64,000 nt of DNA, taken from assembly GCF_019264445.1 (NCBI RefSeq), contig NZ_JAHVAB010000021.1, positions 1-64,000 of the forward strand, in the 5' to 3' direction. The notes below the pieces were generated by a model. It made no database searches, had not been told where the DNA came from, and saw only the letters and a program-made list of their open reading frames with translations. The position numbers and the translations under genes were made by a program. The stretch is from Hydrogenophaga sp. (GTDB taxonomy: Bacteria; Pseudomonadota; Gammaproteobacteria; Burkholderiales; Burkholderiaceae_C). Of this stretch, positions 27,042 through 36,481 are shown one piece after another (the first letter of the stretch is position 1; each line of letters opens with the position of its first letter).

Positions 27042-28076
27042 TCAGGCCGGCACTTCCTGTGCCATGTGCTCGTCGATCACGCGGCGCGCCTGCACGCCGC
27101 CGGCGTCGATGTTGAGCTTGAGCAGCTTGCGCTGGGCGAAGGCTTCCAGGTTCTGCTGCTGGCGCTCGAGCACCTGCAGGTCTTCCGAGAAGATCTGGCC
27201 CTGCCCCGCGCGGATGCGGTCGGTGAGCTCGGTGTCCTGCGGGCGAAAGCGCCGCGCCATGCCCCAGAAGTACCACATGGAACCGTCCACCTCGGGCGTG
27301 ATGAAGTCGGTGACCACGCTGTAGACCTTCTTGTCGTCGGGTGCGTCGTAGCCGCCGTGGCCGGCCAGCGCCACGCCCACTTCGATCAGCACATGGCTGG
27401 GCGGCGAGAAGCGGCAGATCTGCCAGCGGTCCACCTGGGGGTTGCCTTCCACGCCGATGGCGCGCAGCGCATCGAGCCAGAAGGGCGGCGCCTCGATGTT
27501 TTCCATGAAGCGGCTGGTGACCACCGTCTTGCCTTCGCGGCGGGTGGTGCACGGGGTCTCGTCGATCTCGGCCTGGCCGATGCTGGTGGCATGCACGTAG
27601 GTCTCGTGCGTGAGGTCCATCAGGTTGTCGATCATGAGGCGGTAGTCGGCCTTGATGTGGTACATGCCACCGCCGTAGGCCCAGGCCGGGTTGTCGTGCC
27701 ATTCGAGCACCGGAATGGTGGAGGGGTCGGCCTGATCGGCCTCACCTGCCCACACCCAGATGAAGCCGTAGCGCTCTTCCACCGAAAAGCGCTGGATGCG
27801 GGGAAACGCCTGCACGCGCTGGCCCGGCATCGAGCGGGTGACCCCGTCGCCCCCCATCACCAGGCCGTGGTAGCCGCACACCAGCTCGCCCTTGCACACG
27901 CGCCCCAGCGACAGCGCGGCACCCCGGTGCGGGCAAAAGTCTTCCACCGCCTGCACGCGGCCGTTCGCATCGCGAAAGAACGCCATGCGCGAGCCCAGCA
28001 GGCGGCGACCCAGCGGGGACTCCCCCACCTCGTCCGACGTGGCTCCGACATACCAGGCATTGCGCATCCAGCTCAT
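27042..28076 (-). CDS. Rieske non-haem iron oxygenase alpha subunit (VanA-like)
   Basis: A 344-residue oxygenase. The Rieske [2Fe-2S] cluster is bound by C48-x-H50 (FCPHRGAALSLG) and C67-x2-H70 (VCGYHG). The mononuclear iron site is in NLMDLTHETYVHATSIG (Asp154, His157, His162). The length and motifs match the vanillate O-demethylase/aryl-ether group of Rieske oxygenases. The start at 28076 follows AAGGAGACGAAC. No reductase (VanB-type) gene is nearby, so electrons must come from elsewhere. A MarR gene lies just upstream with an operator-like palindrome between them. Confidence 0.9.
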   Translation of the reverse strand: MSWMRNAWYVGATSDEVGESPLGRRLLGSRMAFFRDANGRVQAVEDFCPHRGAALSLGRVCKGELVCGYHGLVMGGDGVTRSMPGQRVQAFPRIQRFSVEERYGFIWVWAGEADQADPSTIPVLEWHDNPAWAYGGGMYHIKADYRLMIDNLMDLTHETYVHATSIGQAEIDETPCTTRREGKTVVTSRFMENIEAPPFWLDALRAIGVEGNPQVDRWQICRFSPPSHVLIEVGVALAGHGGYDAPDDKKVYSVVTDFITPEVDGSMWYFWGMARRFRPQDTELTDRIRAGQGQIFSEDLQVLERQQQNLEAFAQRKLLKLNIDAGGVQARRVIDEHMAQEVPA

Positions 28077-28089
28077 GTTCGTCTCCTTC

Positions 28090-28105
28090 ATTCAGTACAC
28101 TGAAT
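28090..28105. promoter_or_regulatory. candidate MarR operator before Rieske oxygenase gene
   Basis: ATTCAGTACACTGAAT is a palindrome of perfect 7-bp arms around AC. It lies 14 bases upstream of the oxygenase ATG, in the short gap after the marR stop. MarR proteins bind dyads of this size, so the site probably mediates repression of the oxygenase gene. Confidence 0.5.
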
Positions 28106-28143
28106 CAAATGGTAGCCGAAGGCCGGAACAGGGTCAACGGGGT

Positions 28144-28623
28144 TCAGCCGGGCGGTTGGCCGAGCAGCTTGTGCATGAGGGCCATGAGCACCTCGCGCTC
28201 GGTGGGCTCCAGCGTCTGCAGGATGCGGTCGGCCAGCACCGCTTCCGACCGCAGCATGTCCTGCAGCACGCGCTGCCCCTCGGCGGTGAGCTCCAGCCGG
28301 CGCTGGCGGCGTGCGCCCAGCTCGCGCACGATCCAGCCGTCGCGCTCCAGGCGCACCGCGATCTCGGCGGTGGTGGAGGTGTCCAGCGCAATGGCCGCGG
28401 CCAGCGTCACCTGGTCGATGCCCGGGTGCTCCTGCAGCACGCGCAGCGCCGCGTACTGCAGCGGCGTGACGGCGCGCCCGAACACCGCGTTGAAGCACGA
28501 CACCGAATGCTGGTGCGCGCGCCGGAACAAATGGCCCGGCTCGTGCAGGCCCAGCGTGGCTTCGGGGTTCGGGGCGGGCTCGGTGGCGGCGGCGCTGCGG
28601 CGCTGGCGGGGGGAGGCGGTCAT
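28144..28623 (-). CDS. MarR family transcriptional regulator
   Basis: A regulator of about 159 residues (ATG at 28623; an in-frame Met at 28641 is also possible). The winged helix shows TPLQYAALRVLQEHPGIDQV, TLAAAIALDTSTTAEIAVRL and the wing RDGWIVRELGARRQRRLELT. The C-terminal helix contributes to dimerisation. The gene is immediately upstream of the Rieske oxygenase gene on the same strand, which suggests aromatic-ligand-responsive control of that oxygenase. Confidence 0.85.
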   Translation of the reverse strand: MTASPRQRRSAAATEPAPNPEATLGLHEPGHLFRRAHQHSVSCFNAVFGRAVTPLQYAALRVLQEHPGIDQVTLAAAIALDTSTTAEIAVRLERDGWIVRELGARRQRRLELTAEGQRVLQDMLRSEAVLADRILQTLEPTEREVLMALMHKLLGQPPG

Positions 28624-28700
28624 GGTGGGCACGCGGTGCAATCAGGTCGGGGGCGGACCCCGGATTCTGGATCAATCGCCGCGCGCCCGGCACGAGGCAT

Positions 28701-30107
28701 TCAGGACGCCGCCGTCTCCCAGCCGCCACCCAGCGCGCGGATGAGCTGCACCGTGGCCAGCTGCTGCGCGGCGGCCACGCGTTGCGCCTGCCGGCGGTTG
28801 AGCAACTCGTTGCGCCGGGCGTCCAGCAGCTCCAGCTGGCTCACCAGCCCGTTGCGGTAGCGCGTCTCCGAGATCGCGCTGGCGCGCTGCGCGGCGCTCA
28901 CCGCACGGCCCTGGGCCTGCGACTGCTCCTGCAACAGCCGCAACGCCGCGAGCTGGTCCTCCACTTCGCGCAGGGCGTTGAGCACCTGGCCACGGTAGCT
29001 GGCGGCCGCCGCGTCGAACTGCGCCTGCGCGCCCTGCACGCCGGCCTCGCGCCGACCGCCGTCAAACAAGGGCACGGAGAGCAGCGCACCGATGCCCCAG
29101 GCGCGGGCCGACCACTTGAAGAGATCGCCCACGTCGGGCGAGGCGTAGCCGGCGGCCGCGGTGAGCGACACGCTGGGAAACCACGCCGCCTGCGCCACGC
29201 CCACGCGGGCCTGCGCGGCCAGCAGGTCGGCCTGCGCTGCGGCCACATCGGGCCGGCGCGTGAGCACCGTGGCGGGCACGCCCGCCGGGATCCGTGGCAA
29301 CGGGCGCACCCCGTCCACTGGCGCCAGTGCAAAGCCGGCCACCGGCTCGCCCACCAGCACGGCCAGCGCGTGCTCCCGCTCGGCGCGGCTGCGGCTGAGC
29401 GCGAACACCTCGGCCTCGGTGGCGGCGAGTTCGGTCTGGATGCGGATCACGTCCAGCTCGGCCACATCGCCCGCCTCGAAGCGGCGCTGCGTGAGGCGCA
29501 GCGTGTCGGCGTAGGCGGCCACGGTGTCCTGCACCAGCAGGCGTTCGGTGTCGATGGCGCGCAGCGCCAGGTAGGTCTGCGCCACCTCGGCCTGCACCAG
29601 CAGGCGCGTGCTCTGCAGCAGGGCTTCGCGCGATTGCGCATCCAGCGAGGCCGCGTCGCGCACGCGCGCCAGCCGGCCCCACAGGTCCACTTCGTAAGAG
29701 AGGTTGAGGCCGGCCTCCAGCAGCGTGGCCGGCGTGGCGCCACTGGCCGTGTTGGCGCCGGCACCGCGAGAGGCCCCCGCGCCCACGCCCACTTGCGGCG
29801 TGCGGTCGGCCTGCGCGCTGCGCACCAGCGAGCGCGCCTGCGCCAGCCGCGCAGCCGCTTGCTGGATGTCGGTGTTGTTCTCGCCGGCCCGCTCCACCAG
29901 GTTGTCGAGCACCGGGTCGCCGAACGCTTTCCACCAGGTGCCGCGGCTCTGTGCCTCGGCCGGCTGGGCAATGGTCCAGTGCTCGTGCTGTTCCTTGAAA
30001 TGGCGCGGCGTCTCGGCGGGCGCGGGCAGCGGGGGCAGCGCGGTGGCGCAGCCTGCGAGCAGCAGGGCGGCGGCCAGCGGCAGCAAGCGGTGAAGTTTCT
30101 TCAGCAT
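28701..30107 (-). CDS. RND efflux outer-membrane lipoprotein (OprM/NodT family)
   Basis: A TolC-like outer-membrane channel of about 468 residues. The signal peptide ends in the lipobox LLLAGC, so the protein is a lipoprotein. The two OEP repeats are recognisable from ERAGENNTDIQQAAARLAQA and RRPDVAAAQADLLAAQARVGVAQA. RYRNGLVSQLELLDARRNEL follows near the end. The ATG at 30107 has GAAGG upstream; that site overlaps the stop of the RND pump gene, so the two are coupled. It completes the adaptor-pump-channel set. Confidence 0.92.
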   Translation of the reverse strand: MLKKLHRLLPLAAALLLAGCATALPPLPAPAETPRHFKEQHEHWTIAQPAEAQSRGTWWKAFGDPVLDNLVERAGENNTDIQQAAARLAQARSLVRSAQADRTPQVGVGAGASRGAGANTASGATPATLLEAGLNLSYEVDLWGRLARVRDAASLDAQSREALLQSTRLLVQAEVAQTYLALRAIDTERLLVQDTVAAYADTLRLTQRRFEAGDVAELDVIRIQTELAATEAEVFALSRSRAEREHALAVLVGEPVAGFALAPVDGVRPLPRIPAGVPATVLTRRPDVAAAQADLLAAQARVGVAQAAWFPSVSLTAAAGYASPDVGDLFKWSARAWGIGALLSVPLFDGGRREAGVQGAQAQFDAAAASYRGQVLNALREVEDQLAALRLLQEQSQAQGRAVSAAQRASAISETRYRNGLVSQLELLDARRNELLNRRQAQRVAAAQQLATVQLIRALGGGWETAAS

Positions 30108-30118
30108 GGGGATCACCT

Positions 30119-33100
30119 TCAGTGGGTCAGGGCAGGGGCGGCAAAGCCATCCAGATGGGAGGCCGTGCCGTGCTGGCGCAGCGCGCGGTTGCCGGCCAGG
30201 CGGCGCAGCAGCACGTAAAACACCGGCGTGAGGAACAGGCCGAAGGCGGTCACGCCGATCATGCCGGCGAACACCGCCACGCCCATGGCCGTGCGCATCT
30301 CGGCACCGGCGCCAGTGGCCAGCACCAGCGGCAGCACGCCCATGACGAAGGCCAGCGAGGTCATGAGGATCGGGCGCAGCCGCAGGCGGCTGGCTTCGAT
30401 GGCGGCCTGCACGGGAGAGCGCCCGGCAAACTCCAGCTCGCGCGCGAACTCCACGATCAGGATCGCGTTCTTCGCCGACAGACCCACCAGCACGATGAGC
30501 CCGATCTGCGTGAACACGTTGTTGTCACCGCCATCGAGCCACACCCCCGTCATGGCCGCGAGCAGGCCCATCGGCACGATCAGGATGATGGACAGCGGCA
30601 GCGTGAGGCTTTCGTACTGCGCGGCCAGCACCAGGAACACCAGCAGGATCGCCAGCGGGAACACCCACAGCGCGGAGTTGCCGGCCAGGATCTCCTGGTA
30701 GGTCAGCTCGGTCCACTCGAAGCCGATGCCCTGCGGCAGCGTCTCGGCGGCAATGCGCTCGATGGCCGCCTGCGCCTGGCCCGACGAGAAGCCGGGCGCG
30801 GGGCCGCCGTTGATATCGGCCGAGAGGTAGCCGTTGTAGCGCATGGCGCGCTCGGGGCCGAAGCTGGAATTCACCTTCATCAGCGCCGAGAGCGGCACCA
30901 TCTCGCCCGAGTTCGAGCGCACCTTGAGCAGGCCCACGTCTTCGGCGCGCGCGCGGTAGGGCGCGTCGGCCTGGGCGCGCACGCTGTAGGTGCGGCCGAA
31001 CTGGTTGAAGTCGTTCACATACAGGCTGCCGAGGTAGATCTGCATGGTGTCGAAGATGTCGGTGACGGGCACACCGAGCTGGCGCGCCTTGGTGCGGTCG
31101 ATGTCGGCGTAGAGCTGCGGCACATTCACCTGCCAGCTGGTGAACATGCCGGCGAGTTCAGGCGTCTGGTAGGCCTTGGCCATGAACGCCTTCACCGCTG
31201 CGTCCATCGCGTCATAGCCCAGCGAGGCCTTGTCTTCCAGCTGCAGCTTGAAGCCGCCGGTGGTGCCCAGGCCCGCCACCGGTGGCGGCGGGAACATCAC
31301 GATGAAGGCGTCCTGGATCGCGCCGTAGGCCTGGTTGAGCTGGCCGGCCACGGCGCCGCCGCTCTGGTCGGCGCGCCGGCGCTCGGCAAAGGGCTTGAGC
31401 GTGGCAAACACGATGCCGGAGTTCGAGCTGTTGGTGAAGCCGTTGATGGACAGGCCGGGGAAGGCAATCGCGTCCTCCACGTTGGGGTTCTGCTTGGTGA
31501 TCTCGCCCATGCGCTGGATCACGTCTTCGGTGCGGTCCAGCGTGGCGCCGTCGGGCAACTGCGCGAAGCCGATCAGGTACTGCTTGTCCTGCGCGGGCAC
31601 GAAGCCGCTGGGCACGGCCTTGAACAGGCCAAACGTCACGCCCACCAGCGCGAGGTAGATCACCATCATCAAGGCCTTGCGCGAGATGACGCGCCGCACA
31701 CCGCCGCTGTAGGCCTCGGAGCCCCGCTGGAAGAAACGGTTGAAGCCGCGGAACAGCGGGCCAAAGACACGGTCCATGCCGCGCGTGAGCGCGTCCTTCG
31801 GCGCATCGTGGCCGCGCAGCAGCAAGGCCGCGAGCGCAGGCGACAGCGTGAGCGAATTGATGGCAGAGATCACCGTGCTGATGGCGATCGTCACCGCGAA
31901 CTGCTTGTAGAACTGGCCGGTGAGGCCGCTGATGAAGGCCAGCGGCACGAACACCGCCACCAGCACCAGGGCAATGGCAATGATCGGGCCCGACACTTCC
32001 TTCATCGCGCGGTAGGTGGCATCGCGCGGGCTCAGGCCGGCTTCGATGTTGCGCTCCACGTTCTCCACCACCACGATGGCGTCGTCCACCACGATGCCGA
32101 TGGCCAGCACCAGGCCAAAGAGCGAGAGCGCGTTGATGGAAAAGCCCAGCAAGTGCAGCACCGCGAACGTGCCCACCACCGACACCGGCACCGCCAGCAG
32201 CGGAATGATGGACGCGCGCCAGGTCTGCAGGAACACGATCACCACCAGCACCACCAGCGCAATGGCCTCGAGCAGTGTCGTGATCACCGACTGGATGGAC
32301 GCGCGCACGAACTGCGTCGGGTCGTAGGCAATGCGGAACTCCACACCCTCGGGCATGTTCTTCTGCAGCTCGGCCATGGTGGAGCGCACCTGGGCGGAGA
32401 TCTCGAGTGCGTTGGAGCCGGGGGCCTGGAACACGCCCATGCCCACCGCCGGCTTGTTGTTGAGCAGCGAGCGCAGCGAGTAGTCGGCAGCGCCCATCTC
32501 CAGCCGCGCAATGTCGCGCAGGCGGGTCACGGCGCCGTCGCCACCGGTCTTCACGATGATGTCGCCGAATTCTTCTTCGCTCTGCAGGCGGCCCTGCGCG
32601 TTGATCGACAACTGCAGGTCCACGCCCGGCAGGCCGGGCGATGCACCGACCACGCCGGCAGCGGCCTGCACGTTCTGGCCGCGAATGGCCGCCACCACGT
32701 CGCTCGCGGAGAGCCCGCGCTGCGCCACCTTCTGCGGGTCGAGCCACACACGCATGGAGTAGTCACCGCCGCCAAAGATCTGCACCTGGCCCACGCCCTG
32801 GATGCGCGCGAGGCGGTCCTTGACGTTGAGCACCGCGTAGTTGCGCAGGTAGTTGATGTCGTAGCGGTCGTTGGGCGAGACCAGGTGCACCACCATCGTG
32901 ATGTCGGGCGAGCTTTTCACCGTGGTCACGCCGAGGCGGCGCACCTCTTCGGGCAGGCGCGGCTCGGCTTGCGACACGCGGTTCTGCACCAGCTGCTGCG
33001 CCTTGTCGGGGTCGGTGCCGAGCTTGAAGGTGACGGTGAGCGTCATCACACCATCGGTGGTGGCCTGGCTGCCCATGTAGAGCATGCCTTCCACACCGTT

Positions 33101-33313
33101 GATGGATTCCTCCAGCGGCGTGGCCACGGTTTCGGCGATCACCTTGGGGTTGGCGCCCGGGTACTGGGCGCGCACCACCACGGAAGGCGGGGCCACTTCG
33201 GGGTATTCCGAGATGGGCAGGCCGCGCAGGGCGACCAGGCCAGCGATCAGGATCAGCAGCGAGAGCACGCCCGCGAAGATCGGCCGGTCAATGAAGAATT
33301 TCGAGAGGTTCAT
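30119..33313 (-). CDS. RND multidrug efflux pump, HAE1 family (AcrB/MexB-like)
   Basis: A 1064-residue inner-membrane transporter, the normal length for AcrB. The proton-relay residues are present: adjacent Asp residues in GLVLAIGIVVDDAIVVVENV (helix 4) and Lys in GLSAKNAILIVEFARELEF (helix 10). The start MNLSKFFIDRPIFAGVLSL is canonical. The pump should export hydrophobic drugs, dyes, solvents or aromatic toxins. It is encoded between the adaptor and channel genes. No adjacent TetR or MarR repressor is present on the adaptor side. Confidence 0.95.
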   Translation of the reverse strand: MNLSKFFIDRPIFAGVLSLLILIAGLVALRGLPISEYPEVAPPSVVVRAQYPGANPKVIAETVATPLEESINGVEGMLYMGSQATTDGVMTLTVTFKLGTDPDKAQQLVQNRVSQAEPRLPEEVRRLGVTTVKSSPDITMVVHLVSPNDRYDINYLRNYAVLNVKDRLARIQGVGQVQIFGGGDYSMRVWLDPQKVAQRGLSASDVVAAIRGQNVQAAAGVVGASPGLPGVDLQLSINAQGRLQSEEEFGDIIVKTGGDGAVTRLRDIARLEMGAADYSLRSLLNNKPAVGMGVFQAPGSNALEISAQVRSTMAELQKNMPEGVEFRIAYDPTQFVRASIQSVITTLLEAIALVVLVVIVFLQTWRASIIPLLAVPVSVVGTFAVLHLLGFSINALSLFGLVLAIGIVVDDAIVVVENVERNIEAGLSPRDATYRAMKEVSGPIIAIALVLVAVFVPLAFISGLTGQFYKQFAVTIAISTVISAINSLTLSPALAALLLRGHDAPKDALTRGMDRVFGPLFRGFNRFFQRGSEAYSGGVRRVISRKALMMVIYLALVGVTFGLFKAVPSGFVPAQDKQYLIGFAQLPDGATLDRTEDVIQRMGEITKQNPNVEDAIAFPGLSINGFTNSSNSGIVFATLKPFAERRRADQSGGAVAGQLNQAYGAIQDAFIVMFPPPPVAGLGTTGGFKLQLEDKASLGYDAMDAAVKAFMAKAYQTPELAGMFTSWQVNVPQLYADIDRTKARQLGVPVTDIFDTMQIYLGSLYVNDFNQFGRTYSVRAQADAPYRARAEDVGLLKVRSNSGEMVPLSALMKVNSSFGPERAMRYNGYLSADINGGPAPGFSSGQAQAAIERIAAETLPQGIGFEWTELTYQEILAGNSALWVFPLAILLVFLVLAAQYESLTLPLSIILIVPMGLLAAMTGVWLDGGDNNVFTQIGLIVLVGLSAKNAILIVEFARELEFAGRSPVQAAIEASRLRLRPILMTSLAFVMGVLPLVLATGAGAEMRTAMGVAVFAGMIGVTAFGLFLTPVFYVLLRRLAGNRALRQHGTASHLDGFAAPALTH

Positions 33314-33336
33314 GGGGTTCTTTTCACGGCGCCGGC

Positions 33337-34515
33337 TCAGGACTTGGCCATGGGCACGGGCTGGGGTTGCACCACGTCACCGGGGCGCACGCGTTGCAGG
33401 CCATTGACGACGATGCGCTCGCCGGGCTTGAGGCCACTGAGCACCGTGCGCAGGCCCTCCACGGAGGCACCCAGCGTGACGGCGCGGTATTCCGTCTTGT
33501 CGCCCTCACCCACCACCAGCACGTATTTCTTGTCCTGGTCGGTGCCCACGGCGCGCTCGCTCACCAGCAGGGTGCGCGCGGTCTGCGGCTGGCCCATGCG
33601 GATGCGCGCAAACTGCCCGGGCATGAGGCGCCCGTCCTTGTTGTCAAACACGGCGCGCACGCGCACCGTGCCGCTGCGCGGGTCGACCTGGTTGTCAATG
33701 AGTTGCAGCTGGCCGGTGTAAGGCGTGTCGCTGGTGGCCGAGGTGCCCATCTGCACGGGAATGCGCTCGACCGCCGGGCGCGCGGCGCCGGTCAGGCCTT
33801 GCAGCGCGGCGGCCACGGTTTTTTCATCGGCATCGAAGCTGGCGTAGATCGGGCTGACCGACACCAGCGTGGTGAGCACGGGCGCACCCGGGCCCGCGGC
33901 AATGAGGTTGCCCGCGGTCACTTCCAGCTTGCCGATGCGCCCGGCCACCGGGGCGCGCACCTGCGTGTACCCCAGGCTCAGCCGCGCGGTCTGCAGCTGG
34001 GCCTGTGCGGCCTTGAGGTTGGCCTCGGCCTCGCGCCAGACGTTTTCCCGGTCGTCCAGCTCGCGCTGGGCAATGGCCTTGTCCTCCCACAGGCGGCGCG
34101 CGCGGGCGAGCTCGTTGCTGGCGTGCGTCACGCGGGCCTGGGCGGCCACGGTCTGCGCGTCGGCGCGGGCCACTTCGGCCTCATACGGCGCGGGGTCGAT
34201 GGACACCAGCAGGTCGCCCTTGGCCACCAGCGCGCCTTCGCGGAAATGCGTGGCGTGCACCACGCCCGCCACACGCGAACGGATGTCCACCCGCTCCACC
34301 GCTTCCAGCCGGCCTGAAAACTCTTCCCAGGCGGCGGTGTCGCTCTCGGTGACCGTGGCCACGGACACCGGCACGGCGGGCGGTGCGCTCGGGGGTGCGC
34401 TGGCTTGCGCCGGGGTGGATTCGTGCACGAGCACGATCACGGCCAGGGTGATCACCGCCACGGCGGCAGCGGTGGGCCACCAGAGGCGGCGCTTGAAACT
34501 GGAGGGGCTGGACAT
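33337..34515 (-). CDS. RND efflux periplasmic adaptor (membrane fusion protein, AcrA/MexA-like)
   Basis: A 392-residue adaptor anchored by an N-terminal hydrophobic segment (WWPTAAAVAVITLAVIVLV). Domain order is typical: a beta-barrel/lipoyl region (RVDIRSRVAGVVHATHFREG, GDLLVSIDPAPYEAEV), then an alpha-helical hairpin (ARARRLWEDKAIAQRELDD) and the second lipoyl half YTQVRAPVAGRIGKLEVTAG. The membrane-proximal domain is last. It is the first gene of the RND operon and follows AAAGGA. Confidence 0.93.
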   Translation of the reverse strand: MSSPSSFKRRLWWPTAAAVAVITLAVIVLVHESTPAQASAPPSAPPAVPVSVATVTESDTAAWEEFSGRLEAVERVDIRSRVAGVVHATHFREGALVAKGDLLVSIDPAPYEAEVARADAQTVAAQARVTHASNELARARRLWEDKAIAQRELDDRENVWREAEANLKAAQAQLQTARLSLGYTQVRAPVAGRIGKLEVTAGNLIAAGPGAPVLTTLVSVSPIYASFDADEKTVAAALQGLTGAARPAVERIPVQMGTSATSDTPYTGQLQLIDNQVDPRSGTVRVRAVFDNKDGRLMPGQFARIRMGQPQTARTLLVSERAVGTDQDKKYVLVVGEGDKTEYRAVTLGASVEGLRTVLSGLKPGERIVVNGLQRVRPGDVVQPQPVPMAKS

Positions 34516-34548
34516 GGTTTTTTCCTTTGTGAGGACGAACGAAGCCGC

Positions 34549-34567
34549 CCCCGGTGGATCACCGGGG
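34549..34567. other. intergenic hairpin between esterase-like gene and RND operon
   Basis: Perfect 8-bp arms CCCCGGTG and CACCGGGG enclose GAT. The hairpin lies downstream of the esterase-like gene stop (34606) and upstream of the adaptor start (34515). No T-run follows on the minus strand, so it is only a possible terminator. Confidence 0.35.
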
Positions 34568-34605
34568 TGGGCAAAGGGGGTGGACAGGAGAAAGGGGCGC
34601 GCCCG

Positions 34606-35439
34606 TCAGGACGGCGGGGGCGTCGCGGCCTGGAAGAAGGCGCGGACGAGTTCGCGCACCTGCGGGGCGCACGGACATTCGGGCGGCGGGTGTTCACCCA
34701 GCGAGTCGGGCCAGCCCGTCACCGGCGCGAGCACATGGCCTTGCACCGCAATGCCGGCTTCCTGCAGGCGCTGCGTGTAGGCCATGGCTTCGTCGCGCAT
34801 CGGGTCGTCGGCGCCGGTGAGGATCAGCGTGGGCGGCAGGCCGGCCAGGCGCTGCGCGTGGCAAGGCACGGCATACGGATGCTCGGCATCCATGGGGCCG
34901 CGCAGGTACTGCTGCCAGCCGTCCATCCATTTGCACGCGGTGGCCTCGCCCATGGTTTCGCGCAGCGAGGCGGTGGCGTTGCAGGGGTCCAGCATGGGCG
35001 CCACCAGAATCTGGCCGGCCAGTGGCGGGTGGGCGCGGTCGCGCACCATCAGGGCCACGGCGGCGGCGATGTTGCCACCCGCCTCTTCGCCCGCCACAAA
35101 CAGCGGAGCCCCGGCACCGGCCAGGCGGCTGCGTTGCTTGTAGAGCCAGGCCAGCGCGGCGTAGCCCGCTTCCACGGCATCGGGAAAGCGGTGCGCCGGC
35201 GCCAGCGGATACGCCAGCGACGCCACCACCGCGCCCGAGCCGGCCAGCAGCTGCGCGAGACTTTCACCGCTGTCCAGGTCGCCCGAGGTAAAGGCGCCGC
35301 CATGAAAATGCAGCACCAGGGGCAGCGAGGCGCCACGCGGCTTGCGCCCCCACACGCGCAGCGCCAGCGGTGGGTCACCGGGCACGGTCATGTCCTGTGC
35401 CGGGGCGAGCGCGTCGAAGGTAGAGGTGGTTGTGACCAT
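34606..35439 (-). CDS. alpha/beta-hydrolase (HSL/acetyl-esterase family) lacking the serine nucleophile
   Basis: A 277-residue protein of the hormone-sensitive-lipase-like group. The oxyanion HGG motif is intact (HFHGGAFTSGDL), and YPLAPAHRFPDAVEAGYAAL is typical. The nucleophile elbow, normally GDSAGG, reads GEEAGG (codons GAA GAG), so serine is replaced. The acid-loop segment LTGADDPMRDEAMAY is present, but the C-terminal catalytic His region, usually HGF, reads VTGWPDSLG. Two of three triad residues therefore seem lost, and the protein may be a pseudoenzyme or use other chemistry. It lies upstream of the RND operon and is divergent from a LysR gene. Confidence 0.8.
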   Translation of the reverse strand: MVTTTSTFDALAPAQDMTVPGDPPLALRVWGRKPRGASLPLVLHFHGGAFTSGDLDSGESLAQLLAGSGAVVASLAYPLAPAHRFPDAVEAGYAALAWLYKQRSRLAGAGAPLFVAGEEAGGNIAAAVALMVRDRAHPPLAGQILVAPMLDPCNATASLRETMGEATACKWMDGWQQYLRGPMDAEHPYAVPCHAQRLAGLPPTLILTGADDPMRDEAMAYTQRLQEAGIAVQGHVLAPVTGWPDSLGEHPPPECPCAPQVRELVRAFFQAATPPPS

Positions 35440-35550
35440 GGCCTGAACTATAGGCACACGTGCACTGCGGATAAAGCCACTTGCCGCCCAATGTCTGTTT
35501 CCATTGCATGAACAATCCGCGCACACAACGACAGTTCACGGAGCGAGGGC

Positions 35551-36462
35551 ATGGACCAGATTCAATCAATACGCGTGTTTGCGCGGGTGGTGGAGGCCGG
35601 CACCTTCACCAAGGCGGCGGAGTCGCTGGACCTGCCCAAGGGCACGGTGACCAAGCTGGTGCAGCATCTGGAGTCGCGCCTGAAGGTCAAGCTGCTCAAC
35701 CGCACCACGCGCCGCGTGACCGTCACGCCCGAGGGCGCGGCTTACTACGAGCGCACGGTGCGCGTGCTCAACGACCTCGACGACATCGAGGCCAGCATGA
35801 CCAACGCCCAGGCCAACCCCAGCGGGCGCCTGCGCGTGGATGTGGGCACCTCGGTAGCGCGCGACATCCTCATACCGGCGCTGTCCGACTTCTACCGCCG
35901 CTTCCCCGACATCCAGCTTGACCTGGGCGTGACCGACCGCACGGTGGACCTGCTGGCCGACAACGTGGACTGCGTGATCCGCGGCGGCGAGCTGCTGGAC
36001 CAGTCGCTCGTGGCGCGGCGCGTGGCCAACGTGCCGATGATCACGGTGGCCTCCCCCGCCTACCTGCGCGCCCACGGCACGCCCACGCACCCCGAGCAGC
36101 TGGAGGACAGCCACACCATGGTGAACTACTTCTCTGCGCGCAACGGTCGGCCTTTCGCCAGCGAGTTCACGCGCGACGGCGTGCTGCTGGAGATCACCGG
36201 CCACCACCGCCTGGCGGTGAACGAGAGCAATGCCATGGCTGCCGCCGCGCTGTGTGGCCTGGGCGTGGCACAAATGCCGGCTTTCACCGCCATGCCGCTG
36301 GTGGAGCGCGGTGAGCTCGTTCGGGTGCTGGCCGACTGGACCTGCCACACCATCCCGCTGTATGTGGTCTACCCGCCCAACCGGCACCTGAGCGCGAAGG
36401 TGCGCGCGTTTGTCGAGTGGGTGGCCGAGCTGTTCGCCCGGCATCCGCAGATGGCGCACTGA
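35551..36462 (+). CDS. LysR family transcriptional regulator (CrgA-like)
   Basis: A 303-residue LysR protein. The winged helix reads SIRVFARVVEAGTFTKAAES, DLPKGTVTKLVQHLESRL and LLNRTTRRVTVTPEG. The effector domain has the features of the large CrgA-like branch (SGRLRVDVGTSVARDILIPAL, CVIRGGELLDQSLVARRV). It is divergent from the esterase-like gene by 112 bases, so it may control that gene and possibly the RND genes beyond it. Confidence 0.88.
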   Translation: MDQIQSIRVFARVVEAGTFTKAAESLDLPKGTVTKLVQHLESRLKVKLLNRTTRRVTVTPEGAAYYERTVRVLNDLDDIEASMTNAQANPSGRLRVDVGTSVARDILIPALSDFYRRFPDIQLDLGVTDRTVDLLADNVDCVIRGGELLDQSLVARRVANVPMITVASPAYLRAHGTPTHPEQLEDSHTMVNYFSARNGRPFASEFTRDGVLLEITGHHRLAVNESNAMAAAALCGLGVAQMPAFTAMPLVERGELVRVLADWTCHTIPLYVVYPPNRHLSAKVRAFVEWVAELFARHPQMAH

Positions 36463-36481
36463 CCGGGGCGCGTGCGCGACC

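Noticed and set aside
30122..33721. A 1199-codon open frame opposite the RND pump gene
   Set aside because: It is antisense to a gene with complete AcrB motifs. Its product is His/Arg/Gln-rich low-complexity sequence, as expected from the opposite strand of GC-rich codons.
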